Source: Erysipelotrichaceae bacterium UBA6182
Lineage (GTDB): Bacteria > Bacillota_I > Bacilli_A > Erysipelotrichales > Erysipelotrichaceae
NCBI GenBank assembly: GCA_002422065.1
Contig: DITO01000096.1
Location: 1 to 10,429 of the forward strand
DNA length: 10,429 nt
Direction: 5' to 3'
Within the stretch, counting starts at the first letter, position 1. Each line of letters opens with the position of its first letter. This document shows, piece by piece, positions 1 to 7,401 of this stretch. The translations under genes were made by a program, and so were the position numbers. The notes beneath the pieces were generated by a model. The model saw only the letters and a list, made by a program, of their open reading frames with translations, ran no database searches and had not been told where the DNA came from.

Positions 1-20
1 GGAATTTCTACCTTATAAAA

Positions 21-47
21 ATAAGCACCTTGAGAAAGGTGCTTTTT
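21..47. terminator. Bidirectional intrinsic terminator after pfoR
   Basis: A perfect 9-bp stem (23-31 with 36-44) closes a GAGA loop. The plus-strand arm runs into TTTTT. On the minus strand the stem is preceded by an A-run and followed by a T-rich stretch (TTATTTTTAT). It sits directly after the stop codon of the minus-strand gene ending at 46, so it ends that transcript. It may also stop plus-strand transcription entering from the left. Confidence 0.85.
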
Positions 48-1077
48 AAATGTCTAATTTTAAATCTGCTGTTTTAATCTTACCACGATGTACTAAGTAG
101 CGATAAAATCCATATGTAAGTAGAGCGGGAAAGACAAAGTGTAGTAAACCCACTGCTATAAGTACGTCCTGAGTCCAACCCATGGTTGTTAAGGTCGTGA
201 ACTGACCTACAAGACCACTTGTTCCCATACCGGATCCTGCGGCAATGTTACTCATCTTAAAGTAAACCGTAGCAATTGGTCCTAGAATCATTGAAGATAA
301 GACGGGGGGTAGTAAAATCCAAGGATTCTTAACGATGTTTGAAATATGAAGCATGCTAGTTCCAAGTCCTACAGAGACAAAACTTGCAGGTTTATTATCT
401 TTGAGTCCCATGACTGCAAAACCAATCATATGGGCAGCACAACCGACAGTAGCTGCACCTGCAGCTAAACCACTAAGATTGAGCATAATTCCAAGAGCTG
501 CAGATGATATTGGGGCTGTTAACACAAGACCCATAATCATTGAGACAATAATTCCCATAAAGAATGGTTGGTAGGTTGTTGCTTCGATAATGATAGCTCC
601 TAGAGATGTCATTAACTGAGCAATAAGGGGTGATATGGATAATGCAACCAATGAACCAGTTAGTAGTGTAATAAAAGGGGTCACAAGAATATCAAGTTGC
701 GTTTCTTTAGAGACGAGTTTACCAAACTCACAAGCAATAAGTGATGCAACAAATGATCCTGCGGGACCACCAAGCGTTGCCCCCATCATACCAGTGACAG
801 CACTTGAGAATAAGACTAGAGGAGGTGCTTGAAGACGATGTGCCACTGCAACTCCAATACCAGCACCCATAAGACCCATAGCTGTAAGTCCCATGGTAAT
901 GAAGTGTTTACTAATGATATTGTCACCAAACCAGATGAGTGTTTGATCACCTAAAGTCTTGACGATAAGTCCAATAATCAATGTTGAAAATAATCCAAGT
1001 GCCATTGCACTTAGTGCATCAATGAAGTAAACCTTTAAAGATAAAGATATATTTTTTCGCTTTAATAATGCTGTCAT
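46..1077 (-). CDS. pfoR: PfoR-type membrane protein (PTS EIIC-like, PF13303 family)
   Basis: A highly hydrophobic protein of 343 residues with roughly eight to ten membrane segments and glycine-rich loops. It resembles the PTS_EIIC_2/PfoR family, named after the regulator of perfringolysin production in Clostridium perfringens. Members look like the membrane domain of a sugar phosphotransferase system but usually lack fused EIIA or EIIB domains, as here, so transport substrate and regulatory role are unknown. An in-frame ATG at 1113 would give 355 residues. I prefer the ATG at 1077 because GAGGT lies 5 bases upstream of it, and because the consensus-like promoter (-35 at 1125-1130) would place the RNA start downstream of the first ATG. 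The gene is monocistronic and divergent from the ABC exporter. Family assignment is fairly sure; function is not. Confidence 0.8.
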   Translation of the reverse strand: MTALLKRKNISLSLKVYFIDALSAMALGLFSTLIIGLIVKTLGDQTLIWFGDNIISKHFITMGLTAMGLMGAGIGVAVAHRLQAPPLVLFSSAVTGMMGATLGGPAGSFVASLIACEFGKLVSKETQLDILVTPFITLLTGSLVALSISPLIAQLMTSLGAIIIEATTYQPFFMGIIVSMIMGLVLTAPISSAALGIMLNLSGLAAGAATVGCAAHMIGFAVMGLKDNKPASFVSVGLGTSMLHISNIVKNPWILLPPVLSSMILGPIATVYFKMSNIAAGSGMGTSGLVGQFTTLTTMGWTQDVLIAVGLLHFVFPALLTYGFYRYLVHRGKIKTADLKLDI

Positions 1078-1101
1078 ATTTGACCTCACTTCATGCATAA
1101 A

Positions 1102-1130
1102 AGCGTATCGCATTCATGCCCAAGTGTCAA
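1102..1130 (-). promoter_or_regulatory. Candidate promoter of pfoR
   Basis: A perfect -35 hexamer TTGACA (1130-1125) is followed after 17 bases by a weak -10, TACGCT (1107-1102). Transcription would start near 1095, upstream of the ATG at 1077 with its own Shine-Dalgarno. The poor -10 suggests an activated promoter or a different -10 choice. Confidence 0.45.
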
Positions 1131-1143
1131 GCAAAGTGGTAGC

Positions 1144-1163
1144 GGTTTAACCTAGGTTAAACC
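1144..1163. promoter_or_regulatory. Perfect 20-bp palindrome, candidate operator
   Basis: GGTTTAACCTAGGTTAAACC equals its own reverse complement over all 20 bases. It has no spacer and no T-run, so it is not a terminator. It lies in the 181-bp divergent intergenic region, about 59 bases upstream of the predicted pfoR start and about 72 bases upstream of the predicted exporter start. It fits a site for a dimeric DNA-binding regulator controlling one or both genes. No regulator gene is adjacent in the window. Confidence 0.6.
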
Positions 1164-1190
1164 AAATACATAAACTTCTTGATAAGTTAC

Positions 1191-1219
1191 CATTCACATT
1201 GATTTCTTTATGATAGAAT
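1191..1219 (+). promoter_or_regulatory. Candidate extended -10 promoter of the ABC exporter operon
   Basis: TAGAAT at 1214-1219 is preceded by TG one base away (1211-1212), making an extended -10 element. No good -35 lies at 17 bases (CATTCA at 1191-1196). Transcription would start near 1226, giving a leader of about 33 bases with AGAAAGAG before the ATG at 1259. Confidence 0.4.
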
Positions 1220-1258
1220 AAAACATGAACAAATATAACTTGTCTAGAAAGAGAACCT

Positions 1259-2866
1259 ATGACAATAACAGAACTCTTAAAACAAAATCGAAAATTATTC
1301 ATTTTTTACATGATTGGAGCATTCTTAACCACTATTAATGGTTTGTTTTCAACGTTTGCTTTATCGAATGCTTTTGGGATCATTGAAGAAACAGACTTTG
1401 AAGGGATACGCAGAAGGATTATCCTTGTGGTTATCTTTGCATTTACCCCAATCTTTGTTCAAATGTTATCTCGTTTTTTACGTATTGGTTTCATGCGTGA
1501 TATTCTTGTCCAGGTAAGAACCTTAGCGTATGAGAAGATAATGAATCATACCTATGAAAGTTATCGTAAGTCTCCAAAAGAGCACTACATGTCCATGCTT
1601 GTGTCTGACATTAACTTATTTGAGAAGGATTTCTTCTTATCATTACTTAATATCATCTTTAGTTTTGGAAGTTTCTTTCTAGGAACAATTGTACTTATGT
1701 TTATATCACCCATCATTGCAATATCAACCATAGGGGTAACTTTACTTCTATATGCTATTACATCGTATTTCAAACCCATTGCACGTAAAAATAAATCTGC
1801 AACACAAGATGCGAATGCTTCTTATAACACGCAACTCTCAAACATTCTTCAAGGACTTGAAGTGATTAAACTTTATCATGCAGAAGAATTCTTTAAACCA
1901 CCTTTTGAATCTATTATTCGTGTATTAGAACAAGTTAAAAAGAAAGCTTTTCAAATTGATGAAATTCAATCCAATTTAAATCACTGGATTGCTGCATCGT
2001 ATCAAATGGGTATTTATGTCTATGCAACTTTCTTGTTTGTTCAAGATCAAATCACACTCACTGCACTCATCTTAGTCTTTAACCTTATAGGGCAACTTGT
2101 TTGGAGTATGATAAGTGGGTTTAACTTTATTAACCGCTTACGTACATCGATTGATATCTTTAATCGTATTACCCAAACTCATCCAACCCCACCTGCTGTT
2201 GAAGATATGATTTTTGAAGATGAACTCAATGTTGTATCATTAACATTTAATTATGAACATAAGAAAGTACTAGACCAACTTAAGTTCATCATTCAACCTA
2301 AAGAAAAAGTACTTGTTGTTGGTCCATCGGGTGCAGGTAAGACAACACTTGTAAGTTGTTTAGCTCAAAATCTTTCATCTTATTTAGGAGAAGTGAATGT
2401 TGATAATGTAGAACTTAGACATATTAACCATGAGAGCTTTCTTGAGGAAGCAGGCTATATTCGTCAGTCTCATTTCTTATTTAATGATTCGATTAAAAAT
2501 AATATAATACTGGCTCAAAAATACGATCATGAAAAACTGTTGAAAGTACTTAAAGAAGTTGATCTACTTGATTGGGTACAGACACTTGAACAAAAAGAAG
2601 ATCATATCCTAATTAATGATGGTTCTAATATCTCAGGGGGACAACGTCAACGTATTTCAATTGCTCGTGAGCTTTATCATGACTTTGCAATGTTGTTTAT
2701 TGATGAACCATCAGCAAGTTTAGATGATGTCACATCACAAAGAATTTATGATACATTACTAAATCTAGACAAGACCATCGTGTGTGTTACCCATCGACAT
2801 ATTGAGTATTTAAAACCACACTTTGATAAAGTAATTGAACTTGAACCACTTGGAGGTCACGCATGA
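1259..2866 (+). CDS. ABC exporter half-transporter, first subunit (TMD-NBD)
   Basis: A 535-residue half-transporter: an N-terminal exporter-type membrane domain with about six helices (roughly residues 13-290), then a nucleotide-binding domain. Visible motifs are Walker A GPSGAGKTT (355-363, Lys361), signature SGGQ (459-462), Walker B ending Asp482-Glu483, an intact D-loop (SLD), and the switch His512. All catalytic residues are present, so this site should hydrolyse ATP. It is somewhat shorter than typical exporters of this type. An AGAAAGAG Shine-Dalgarno precedes the ATG. It overlaps the next gene by 4 bases (ATGA), so the two are translationally coupled and probably form a heterodimer. 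The substrate (drug, peptide, lipid or thiol) cannot be read from the sequence. CydDC-like architecture was considered, but no cytochrome bd genes are nearby. Confidence 0.88.
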   Translation: MTITELLKQNRKLFIFYMIGAFLTTINGLFSTFALSNAFGIIEETDFEGIRRRIILVVIFAFTPIFVQMLSRFLRIGFMRDILVQVRTLAYEKIMNHTYESYRKSPKEHYMSMLVSDINLFEKDFFLSLLNIIFSFGSFFLGTIVLMFISPIIAISTIGVTLLLYAITSYFKPIARKNKSATQDANASYNTQLSNILQGLEVIKLYHAEEFFKPPFESIIRVLEQVKKKAFQIDEIQSNLNHWIAASYQMGIYVYATFLFVQDQITLTALILVFNLIGQLVWSMISGFNFINRLRTSIDIFNRITQTHPTPPAVEDMIFEDELNVVSLTFNYEHKKVLDQLKFIIQPKEKVLVVGPSGAGKTTLVSCLAQNLSSYLGEVNVDNVELRHINHESFLEEAGYIRQSHFLFNDSIKNNIILAQKYDHEKLLKVLKEVDLLDWVQTLEQKEDHILINDGSNISGGQRQRISIARELYHDFAMLFIDEPSASLDDVTSQRIYDTLLNLDKTIVCVTHRHIEYLKPHFDKVIELEPLGGHA

Positions 2867-4506
2867 AAAAACTTCACTTAGGTCATAAAGGGTGGTTGTT
2901 TCTAAATGTCATCGGCATGATTTTAATGGCTGTCTTTAATGGTATTAATATTTACTTACTGCGTATTATTACAGATTATGGTTTAAACAAGCAAATAGAT
3001 TTAATGCTACAAACAGCACAGTGGATCTTGCTGCTACTAATGCTAGGGCTTGTGGTTGATTTAGTAGGAACTTACTTGAGATCACAATATATCGAGCAAA
3101 GTTTACTGCTCATGAAAAGACATTATGTTTATTCACTACTCAATCAAGATATTACGCAACTACAAAAAGAAAAAGTGAGTGTTTATCGCTCTAATTTAAC
3201 TAACGACTTTGATCGTTTCCAAGATAAATATCTTCTTAACCTACTTCAAATCATTAGAATGGCATTACAGTTTACGATGGCGGTAATTTTAGTCTCTACT
3301 GTATCACCATATCTTGTCATAGTCGCATTTGTACTTTTAATTCTGTTCTTAGTTATCACTTCTAATAATTCAAAACCAGTTCAAAAAAGTGAGGCAAAGA
3401 AATCAGCTTCTCTACAAAAATATACAAGTTTTGTGGAAGAAACTTTACAAGGCTTTGACATTATTAAGCAACATCAGCTTAAATCCCAACGCCATGATCA
3501 ATTCTTAAGTCACGCAGTGGCTGTACAAAAAGATAATTATGGGGTGGATGTAAAAGAAACTCAAGTTTCTGCACTTAATCAATTTATTCAATCCTTTATT
3601 CTTTTTGGATTAGTGGTGACAGGAATTCTGTTTGCTCGCTCCACTAATGCTGGGCTTGGAAGCATCATTCTAGTCGCATCAGCTTTTGGCAATGTCATGT
3701 GGCCACTCTCTCAGTTTTCTCCAGTATTAACTCAAATGAAGGGAATTGTTAAGGTACTCGATGAATTTGATACTAATCTTAAAGTTCCAGTCCTTAATCG
3801 CTCACTCCATGTAAATCATTTTGAAACATTGGCATTTAATCAAGCAGACTTAGGTTATGATGATGAAGATAAATCTATTCTTACGGATGTTAATCTTTCA
3901 ATAAATAACAACGAAAAAGTATTGATTGTAGGTCGTAGTGGTGCAGGAAAATCAACCATCCTAAAGACAATTCGCCAAAACATTACACCTAAAGGTGGTT
4001 TAGTATCTCTTAATCAAGAGGATATATTCTCAATGATTCCGATTGACTACTATTCATTATTTACCACAGTTGATCAGATTGGGTTTATTTTCTCAGGTTC
4101 AGTAAAAGACAACTTAACACTATACCAAACTATAAGTGATGAAAAATGTCGTCAAGCACTATCACAAGTAGGTTTATCTCAGTTAAATCTAGACGATGAA
4201 CTCGTTAATAATGGCGCTAATGTCTCTGGTGGACAGCGAGCACGACTCATGTTAGCACGTGCTTTATGTCTAGAAACGAGTGTCATTCTTTGTGATGAAA
4301 TCTTTGCGTCATTAGAACTTGAAATTGCTCAAAGTATTGAAAAGGACTTATTATCTCTTCCTAAAACAATCATTAATGTTAGCCACATCATCTTTAAAGA
4401 ACACTTAGAACTTTATGATAAGATTTACGTTGTGGATGAAGGAAAGTTAATTCAGGTTAGTGCTCATCAAGATGTATGGGATAGAATGATATTGTCTCAG
4501 ACTTAA
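2863..4506 (+). CDS. ABC exporter half-transporter, second subunit (TMD-NBD)
   Basis: A 547-residue half-transporter with an N-terminal six-helix type membrane domain and a C-terminal ATPase domain. Motifs: Walker A GRSGAGKST (357-365, Lys363), signature SGGQ (455-458), Walker B ending Asp478-Glu479, and switch His508. The D-loop reads FASLE rather than the usual SALD, so the conserved aspartate is replaced by glutamate, whereas the partner keeps SLD. That asymmetry is common in heterodimeric exporters with unequal ATP sites, although here both sites retain the catalytic Glu. The ATG overlaps the upstream stop by 4 bases, and GGAGGT lies inside the upstream gene's last codons. The operon ends at a hairpin terminator (4541-4577). 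Substrate unknown. Confidence 0.88.
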   Translation: MKKLHLGHKGWLFLNVIGMILMAVFNGINIYLLRIITDYGLNKQIDLMLQTAQWILLLLMLGLVVDLVGTYLRSQYIEQSLLLMKRHYVYSLLNQDITQLQKEKVSVYRSNLTNDFDRFQDKYLLNLLQIIRMALQFTMAVILVSTVSPYLVIVAFVLLILFLVITSNNSKPVQKSEAKKSASLQKYTSFVEETLQGFDIIKQHQLKSQRHDQFLSHAVAVQKDNYGVDVKETQVSALNQFIQSFILFGLVVTGILFARSTNAGLGSIILVASAFGNVMWPLSQFSPVLTQMKGIVKVLDEFDTNLKVPVLNRSLHVNHFETLAFNQADLGYDDEDKSILTDVNLSINNNEKVLIVGRSGAGKSTILKTIRQNITPKGGLVSLNQEDIFSMIPIDYYSLFTTVDQIGFIFSGSVKDNLTLYQTISDEKCRQALSQVGLSQLNLDDELVNNGANVSGGQRARLMLARALCLETSVILCDEIFASLELEIAQSIEKDLLSLPKTIINVSHIIFKEHLELYDKIYVVDEGKLIQVSAHQDVWDRMILSQT

Positions 4507-4540
4507 GTTCACAACGAACCTCTATAACATTAATAATTAG

Positions 4541-4577
4541 AAACTCATCACAACATCTTACTGTCGATGAGTTTTTT
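4541..4577 (+). terminator. Intrinsic terminator of the ABC exporter operon
   Basis: A 9-bp stem AAACTCATC (4541-4549) pairs with GATGAGTTT (4566-4574), runs into TTT (4575-4577), and lies 35 bases past the stop of the second exporter gene. The 16-base loop can add a short ACA/TGT extension with a one-base bulge. Confidence 0.8.
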
Positions 4578-4602
4578 AAATCATTAATTAATTACGTCAC
4601 TA

Positions 4603-4633
4603 ACATAATAAAAGCGCATATTAATACGCTTTT
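4603..4633 (-). terminator. Terminator of the amino-acid importer operon
   Basis: AAAAGCG (4610-4616) and CGCTTTT (4627-4633) form a 7-bp stem with a 10-base loop. Read on the minus strand, the stem follows and partly overlaps the TAA stop of the ATPase gene (4634-4632) and is trailed by TTTTATTATG. The exporter and importer operons converge here, with two terminators in about 95 bases. Confidence 0.65.
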
Positions 4634-5393
4634 ATAAGGAAAGAGAATGAAATAAGGATAATAGGTCTTTAGGTTGAAGGTGTTGCTTTTGCTCATTTGA
4701 CACATCAAGTACAATACTTCCTTCATGAAGCATGACACAGCGATCTCCGTATTCTAAAGCATCTTTGATTTGGTGAGTAATCATCACTGTGGTCATTTTG
4801 AAGTCTTCTATAAGTTTTTTTGTGAGTTTCATCATGTGTTGACTTGTTCTAGGATCAAGAGCTGCAGTGTGTTCGTCAAGCAGTAATAATTTGGGTTGAG
4901 AACACACAGCCATTAAAAGACTTAATGCTTGACGCTGACCTCCTGATAACCAAGATACAGTGACATCAAGTTTTTCCTCTAAACCAAGATTAAGTAGTGC
5001 AACATAATTTGCAATGACTTCTCTTTGAGAATCTTGAGCACATCGTGTTAGATTAAAGGGTTTTCCTTTATTTAAGGCTAAGCTCATATTTTCAAAGATA
5101 GTGAGCGAAGGTGAAGTGCCTAATGAAGGATCTTGATAAACTCTTGACATTAATTGACGTCTTTTAAATGAAGGTTGATGACTTATGTCTTTATTCATAA
5201 AAAGTATCTTTCCACCATCAGCCCCAAGTTGACCGTCAATAAGATTAAGAAGTGAAGATTTCCCACTTCCATTACTTCCTAAAACGACTACAAACTCACC
5301 TTCATTAATGTTTAAGTTAAAGTTATCAAAGAGTGATAACTCATTTAGTGTGTTTGAATGAAATGATTTTCGAATGTTTTGAAGATGTAACAA
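4632..5393 (-). CDS. Amino-acid ABC importer ATPase (TrpZ-like), TTG start
   Basis: A 253-residue stand-alone ABC ATPase acting on the cytoplasmic face with the permease encoded upstream. Motifs: Walker A GSNGSGKSS (39-47, Lys45), Q-loop Gln87, signature LSGGQ (149-153), Walker B LLLDE (Asp173-Glu174) followed by HTAALDP, and switch His207. A His in place of the usual Pro after the catalytic Glu is, as I recall, typical of the ATPases paired with this permease and binding-protein family. The start is TTG at 5393-5391, chosen because a strong GGAGG lies 8 bases upstream and the protein begins in register with the family (LHLQNIRKSF). The first 53 bases overlap the end of the permease gene, so translation is probably coupled. 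Last gene of the operon. Confidence 0.85.
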   Translation of the reverse strand: MLHLQNIRKSFHSNTLNELSLFDNFNLNINEGEFVVVLGSNGSGKSSLLNLIDGQLGADGGKILFMNKDISHQPSFKRRQLMSRVYQDPSLGTSPSLTIFENMSLALNKGKPFNLTRCAQDSQREVIANYVALLNLGLEEKLDVTVSWLSGGQRQALSLLMAVCSQPKLLLLDEHTAALDPRTSQHMMKLTKKLIEDFKMTTVMITHQIKDALEYGDRCVMLHEGSIVLDVSNEQKQHLQPKDLLSLFHSLSL

Positions 5394-6282
5394 TGTTCCA
5401 ACCTCCTCTCATTGATTTGGTAATCGTTTGCATGTTATCAGGTTGAAATAAAAGCGTAATCACAAATATTAATACCGTCATTAAGCGCAGTCCACTTGGA
5501 TGAAGTCTTAAGGCAAGAGCGCTAGCTACGCTGAAGCGATATAGAATTGATCCAAATATGGCCATTGTTGTCAATTTTGCAGACGTAGATTTCAGGAGTG
5601 AATCACCCATCACAATCGAAGCTAGGGCAACCACAAGCATTCCAAATCCTAAGGATAGATCATAGAATCGTGTCATCATCACCACAAGTGATCCACTTAA
5701 TGCAATGATTCCATTAGAAAGTGAAAGTCCTAAAGTTTGATAAGATCCTAAATTTTCACCAAGACCAATTACGAGTAGAGGATTATCACCAGCCACGCTT
5801 AACATCATGCCTTTTTTTGTGATTAAAAACCAATCAATTAGAAGTTTGATGATTAAGACAATAACGAGTAACAATCCTAAATGAAATATTCTTGTTTGGC
5901 TAATACTAACCCATGCAGGTCGAGTGAAAAGTGTTGTTGTTTGAAATAAAGGTAAATTAGAGCGATTTCCTGCAATCATTAAGTTAATAGTATACAACCC
6001 ACTCATGGTTAGAATACCACTAAGTAAAGGTTGTATTTTAAGATGGATGTGAAGCCAAGAAGTAATTAATCCGGCAATCCATCCAGCAATAAAAGCAAAG
6101 AGTAAAGCAATTGGAATGGGAGTTCCCTGAGTTATAGAAACAGCCCCTACGACAGCTCCTAAAGGGAAACTCCCTTCCACGGTGAGATCAGCAGATTTTA
6201 GTACTTTAAAGGTTAAAGCCACACCCATAGCTAAGACACTGTAAAGTAAACCTTGAATAATGACATCAAGTATAAAATTCAT
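5341..6282 (-). CDS. Amino-acid ABC importer permease (TrpY-like, BPD_transp_2)
   Basis: A 313-residue polytopic protein of the LivH/branched-chain permease fold (BPD_transp_2), with about eight or more hydrophobic segments and the N-terminal pattern of this family (Met-Gly-Val-Ala-Leu-Thr, then Leu-Thr-Val-Glu-Gly-Ser-Phe-Pro). It would form the membrane channel with the lipoprotein and ATPase of the same operon. Its ATG is one base after the stop of the lipoprotein gene and has only a weak ribosome binding site, suggesting coupled translation. The last 17 or so residues are hydrophilic and encoded in the stretch overlapping the ATPase gene, so they may be a lineage-specific tail. Substrate is inferred from the operon leader (Tyr-rich), not from this protein. 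Confidence 0.85.
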   Translation of the reverse strand: MNFILDVIIQGLLYSVLAMGVALTFKVLKSADLTVEGSFPLGAVVGAVSITQGTPIPIALLFAFIAGWIAGLITSWLHIHLKIQPLLSGILTMSGLYTINLMIAGNRSNLPLFQTTTLFTRPAWVSISQTRIFHLGLLLVIVLIIKLLIDWFLITKKGMMLSVAGDNPLLVIGLGENLGSYQTLGLSLSNGIIALSGSLVVMMTRFYDLSLGFGMLVVALASIVMGDSLLKSTSAKLTTMAIFGSILYRFSVASALALRLHPSGLRLMTVLIFVITLLFQPDNMQTITKSMRGGWNIVTSSKHSKIISFKHTK

Positions 6283-6283
6283 C

Positions 6284-7261
6284 TTATTGGCCTAAACGAT
6301 CTAATAGACTTTGAGGAATAGTAATCTCCAGTGCTTCTGCCATTTCTTCATTGATAAACAAGCGGGTGTTAGTTGGCTTACCAATAGGAATATCAGTAGG
6401 AAGCTTATCATTAAGAAGAATATCAATAACCATAACACCTGCTTGTTGACCCAGTTCTAAGAAATCAACCCCATCCACAGCAACAAGACCTAGATTGAGT
6501 AAGTTTGGATCTGAACCAAACACAGGTGTATTCGCTTGAAGTGCTAAGTCTACAATTTGTGCTGTCGCACTTGCAACTAGATTGTCAGTAACATTAAAGA
6601 TAGCATCTACTTGTGGAAGAAGTTGTCCCATGGCTGCAGCCACTTCCGAGATATTAGAAACCCCAATTACAATCGCATTCATCCCTAGTGAAGGAGCAAT
6701 ACGTTGTGCCTCTTCCACTAGGACACGACCGTTGACTTCTCCTAGATTAAAGAGGAATCCGATATTTTGTGCTTGTGGAAGCATTTCTTTGACTAATGCG
6801 AGTTGAGGTTCAAGAGGTGCAGCATTAGTTACTCCTGTAACATTAGTGCCACTAGACTCTAAGCTTTCAACAACACCAGCCCCAACAGGACTTGTGACAG
6901 CATTAATGACAATAGGGATATTTGTATCAGTTGTCGCATTAAACGCAGCTTGAGCAGCAGGTGTAGCGATAGCATAAATAAGATCAACACCATCATTTAC
7001 AAACTGTTGAGCAATCGTTGTCGCAATCGCAGGATCGCCTTGTGCGTTTTGTATGACTATATTAAATCGATCAAGGAGATTCTCACTTGTTAGATGTTTG
7101 ATAAGACCTTCTAATGTAGCATCAAGAGCAGGATGAGTCACAAACTGAATGACCCCGATAGTAAATACTTTTTCTTTACTTGGAGTAGATGTGGAAACAC
7201 ATGCACTTAGCATGGTAAGGGAGAGAGTAATAAGCGCTAACGCTTTAATAATTTGTTTCAT
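6284..7261 (-). CDS. Amino-acid ABC importer substrate-binding lipoprotein (TrpX-like, ABC_sub_bind)
   Basis: A 325-residue lipoprotein. The signal peptide has Lys near the N-terminus, a hydrophobic core, and a lipobox LSAC with the modified Cys at position 21, placing it on the outer face of the membrane. The mature part matches the ABC_sub_bind family (PF04392), including the early Gln-Phe-Val-Thr-His-Pro-Ala-Leu-Asp motif, a periplasmic-binding-protein type I fold whose streptococcal relative TrpX is assigned to tryptophan uptake. First gene of the operon; AAAGGA lies 7 bases before the ATG. An intrinsic terminator at 7290-7312 lies only about 28 bases upstream, so expression requires readthrough. 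The Tyr-rich leader peptide suggests tyrosine or mixed aromatic amino acids as substrate; tryptophan remains possible. Confidence 0.87.
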   Translation of the reverse strand: MKQIIKALALITLSLTMLSACVSTSTPSKEKVFTIGVIQFVTHPALDATLEGLIKHLTSENLLDRFNIVIQNAQGDPAIATTIAQQFVNDGVDLIYAIATPAAQAAFNATTDTNIPIVINAVTSPVGAGVVESLESSGTNVTGVTNAAPLEPQLALVKEMLPQAQNIGFLFNLGEVNGRVLVEEAQRIAPSLGMNAIVIGVSNISEVAAAMGQLLPQVDAIFNVTDNLVASATAQIVDLALQANTPVFGSDPNLLNLGLVAVDGVDFLELGQQAGVMVIDILLNDKLPTDIPIGKPTNTRLFINEEMAEALEITIPQSLLDRLGQ

Positions 7262-7289
7262 AGTGAGTTCCTTTCAAAGGGGATAAAAT

Positions 7290-7312
7290 AAAAAAACACG
7301 CATCTACGCGTG
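7290..7312 (-). terminator. Attenuator terminator in the importer operon leader
   Basis: CACGC (7312-7308) pairs with GCGTG (7301-7297), optionally adding a G-T pair, followed at once by seven Ts (7296-7290). It lies between the leader peptide and the first structural gene, so it would stop transcription before the operon. The loop and part of the left arm are the segment CGTAGAT (7308-7302), which is the perfect complement of ATCTACG at 7354-7348, so an upstream pairing can disrupt it. Confidence 0.75.
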
Positions 7313-7398
7313 GCCAATAAAAGATTTTTCTTGTGTATTGTTACCATCGTAGATATTTCCATAGTAAATGGGTCTATATCTACAATGTGATATAAACC
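7301..7398 (-). promoter_or_regulatory. Mutually exclusive leader hairpins (Tyr attenuator)
   Basis: Segment 1 (7398-7389) pairs with 7380-7371 in a 10-bp stem containing one G-U pair. Segment 2 (7387-7376) pairs instead with segment 3 (7356-7345) in a 12-bp stem with one G-U pair, enclosing a CCAT/ATGG mini-hairpin. Segment 3 (7354-7348) can alternatively pair with the terminator region (7308-7302, 7 bp), extended by TGG/CCA, CAATA/TATTG (7340-7336 with 7319-7315) and an AAGA-AAAA-TCTT tip. The last is an antiterminator. Inferred logic: a ribosome at the leader stop (7404-7402) covers segment 1, so 2:3 forms and the terminator folds. A ribosome stalled on the Tyr codons leaves segment 1 free, so 1:2 forms, 3 pairs with 4, and transcription continues. 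Confidence 0.75.
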
Positions 7399-7401
7399 TA
7401 T

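Noticed and set aside
353..832. Plus-strand ORFs of 73 and 65 codons inside the pfoR gene
   Set aside because: They lie antisense to a clear membrane-protein gene, have no ribosome binding site and give low-complexity proteins.
1078..1113. Twelve-residue N-terminal extension of PfoR from the ATG at 1113
   Set aside because: No Shine-Dalgarno precedes it, the predicted promoter places the RNA start downstream of it, and the ATG at 1077 has a good GAGGT site.
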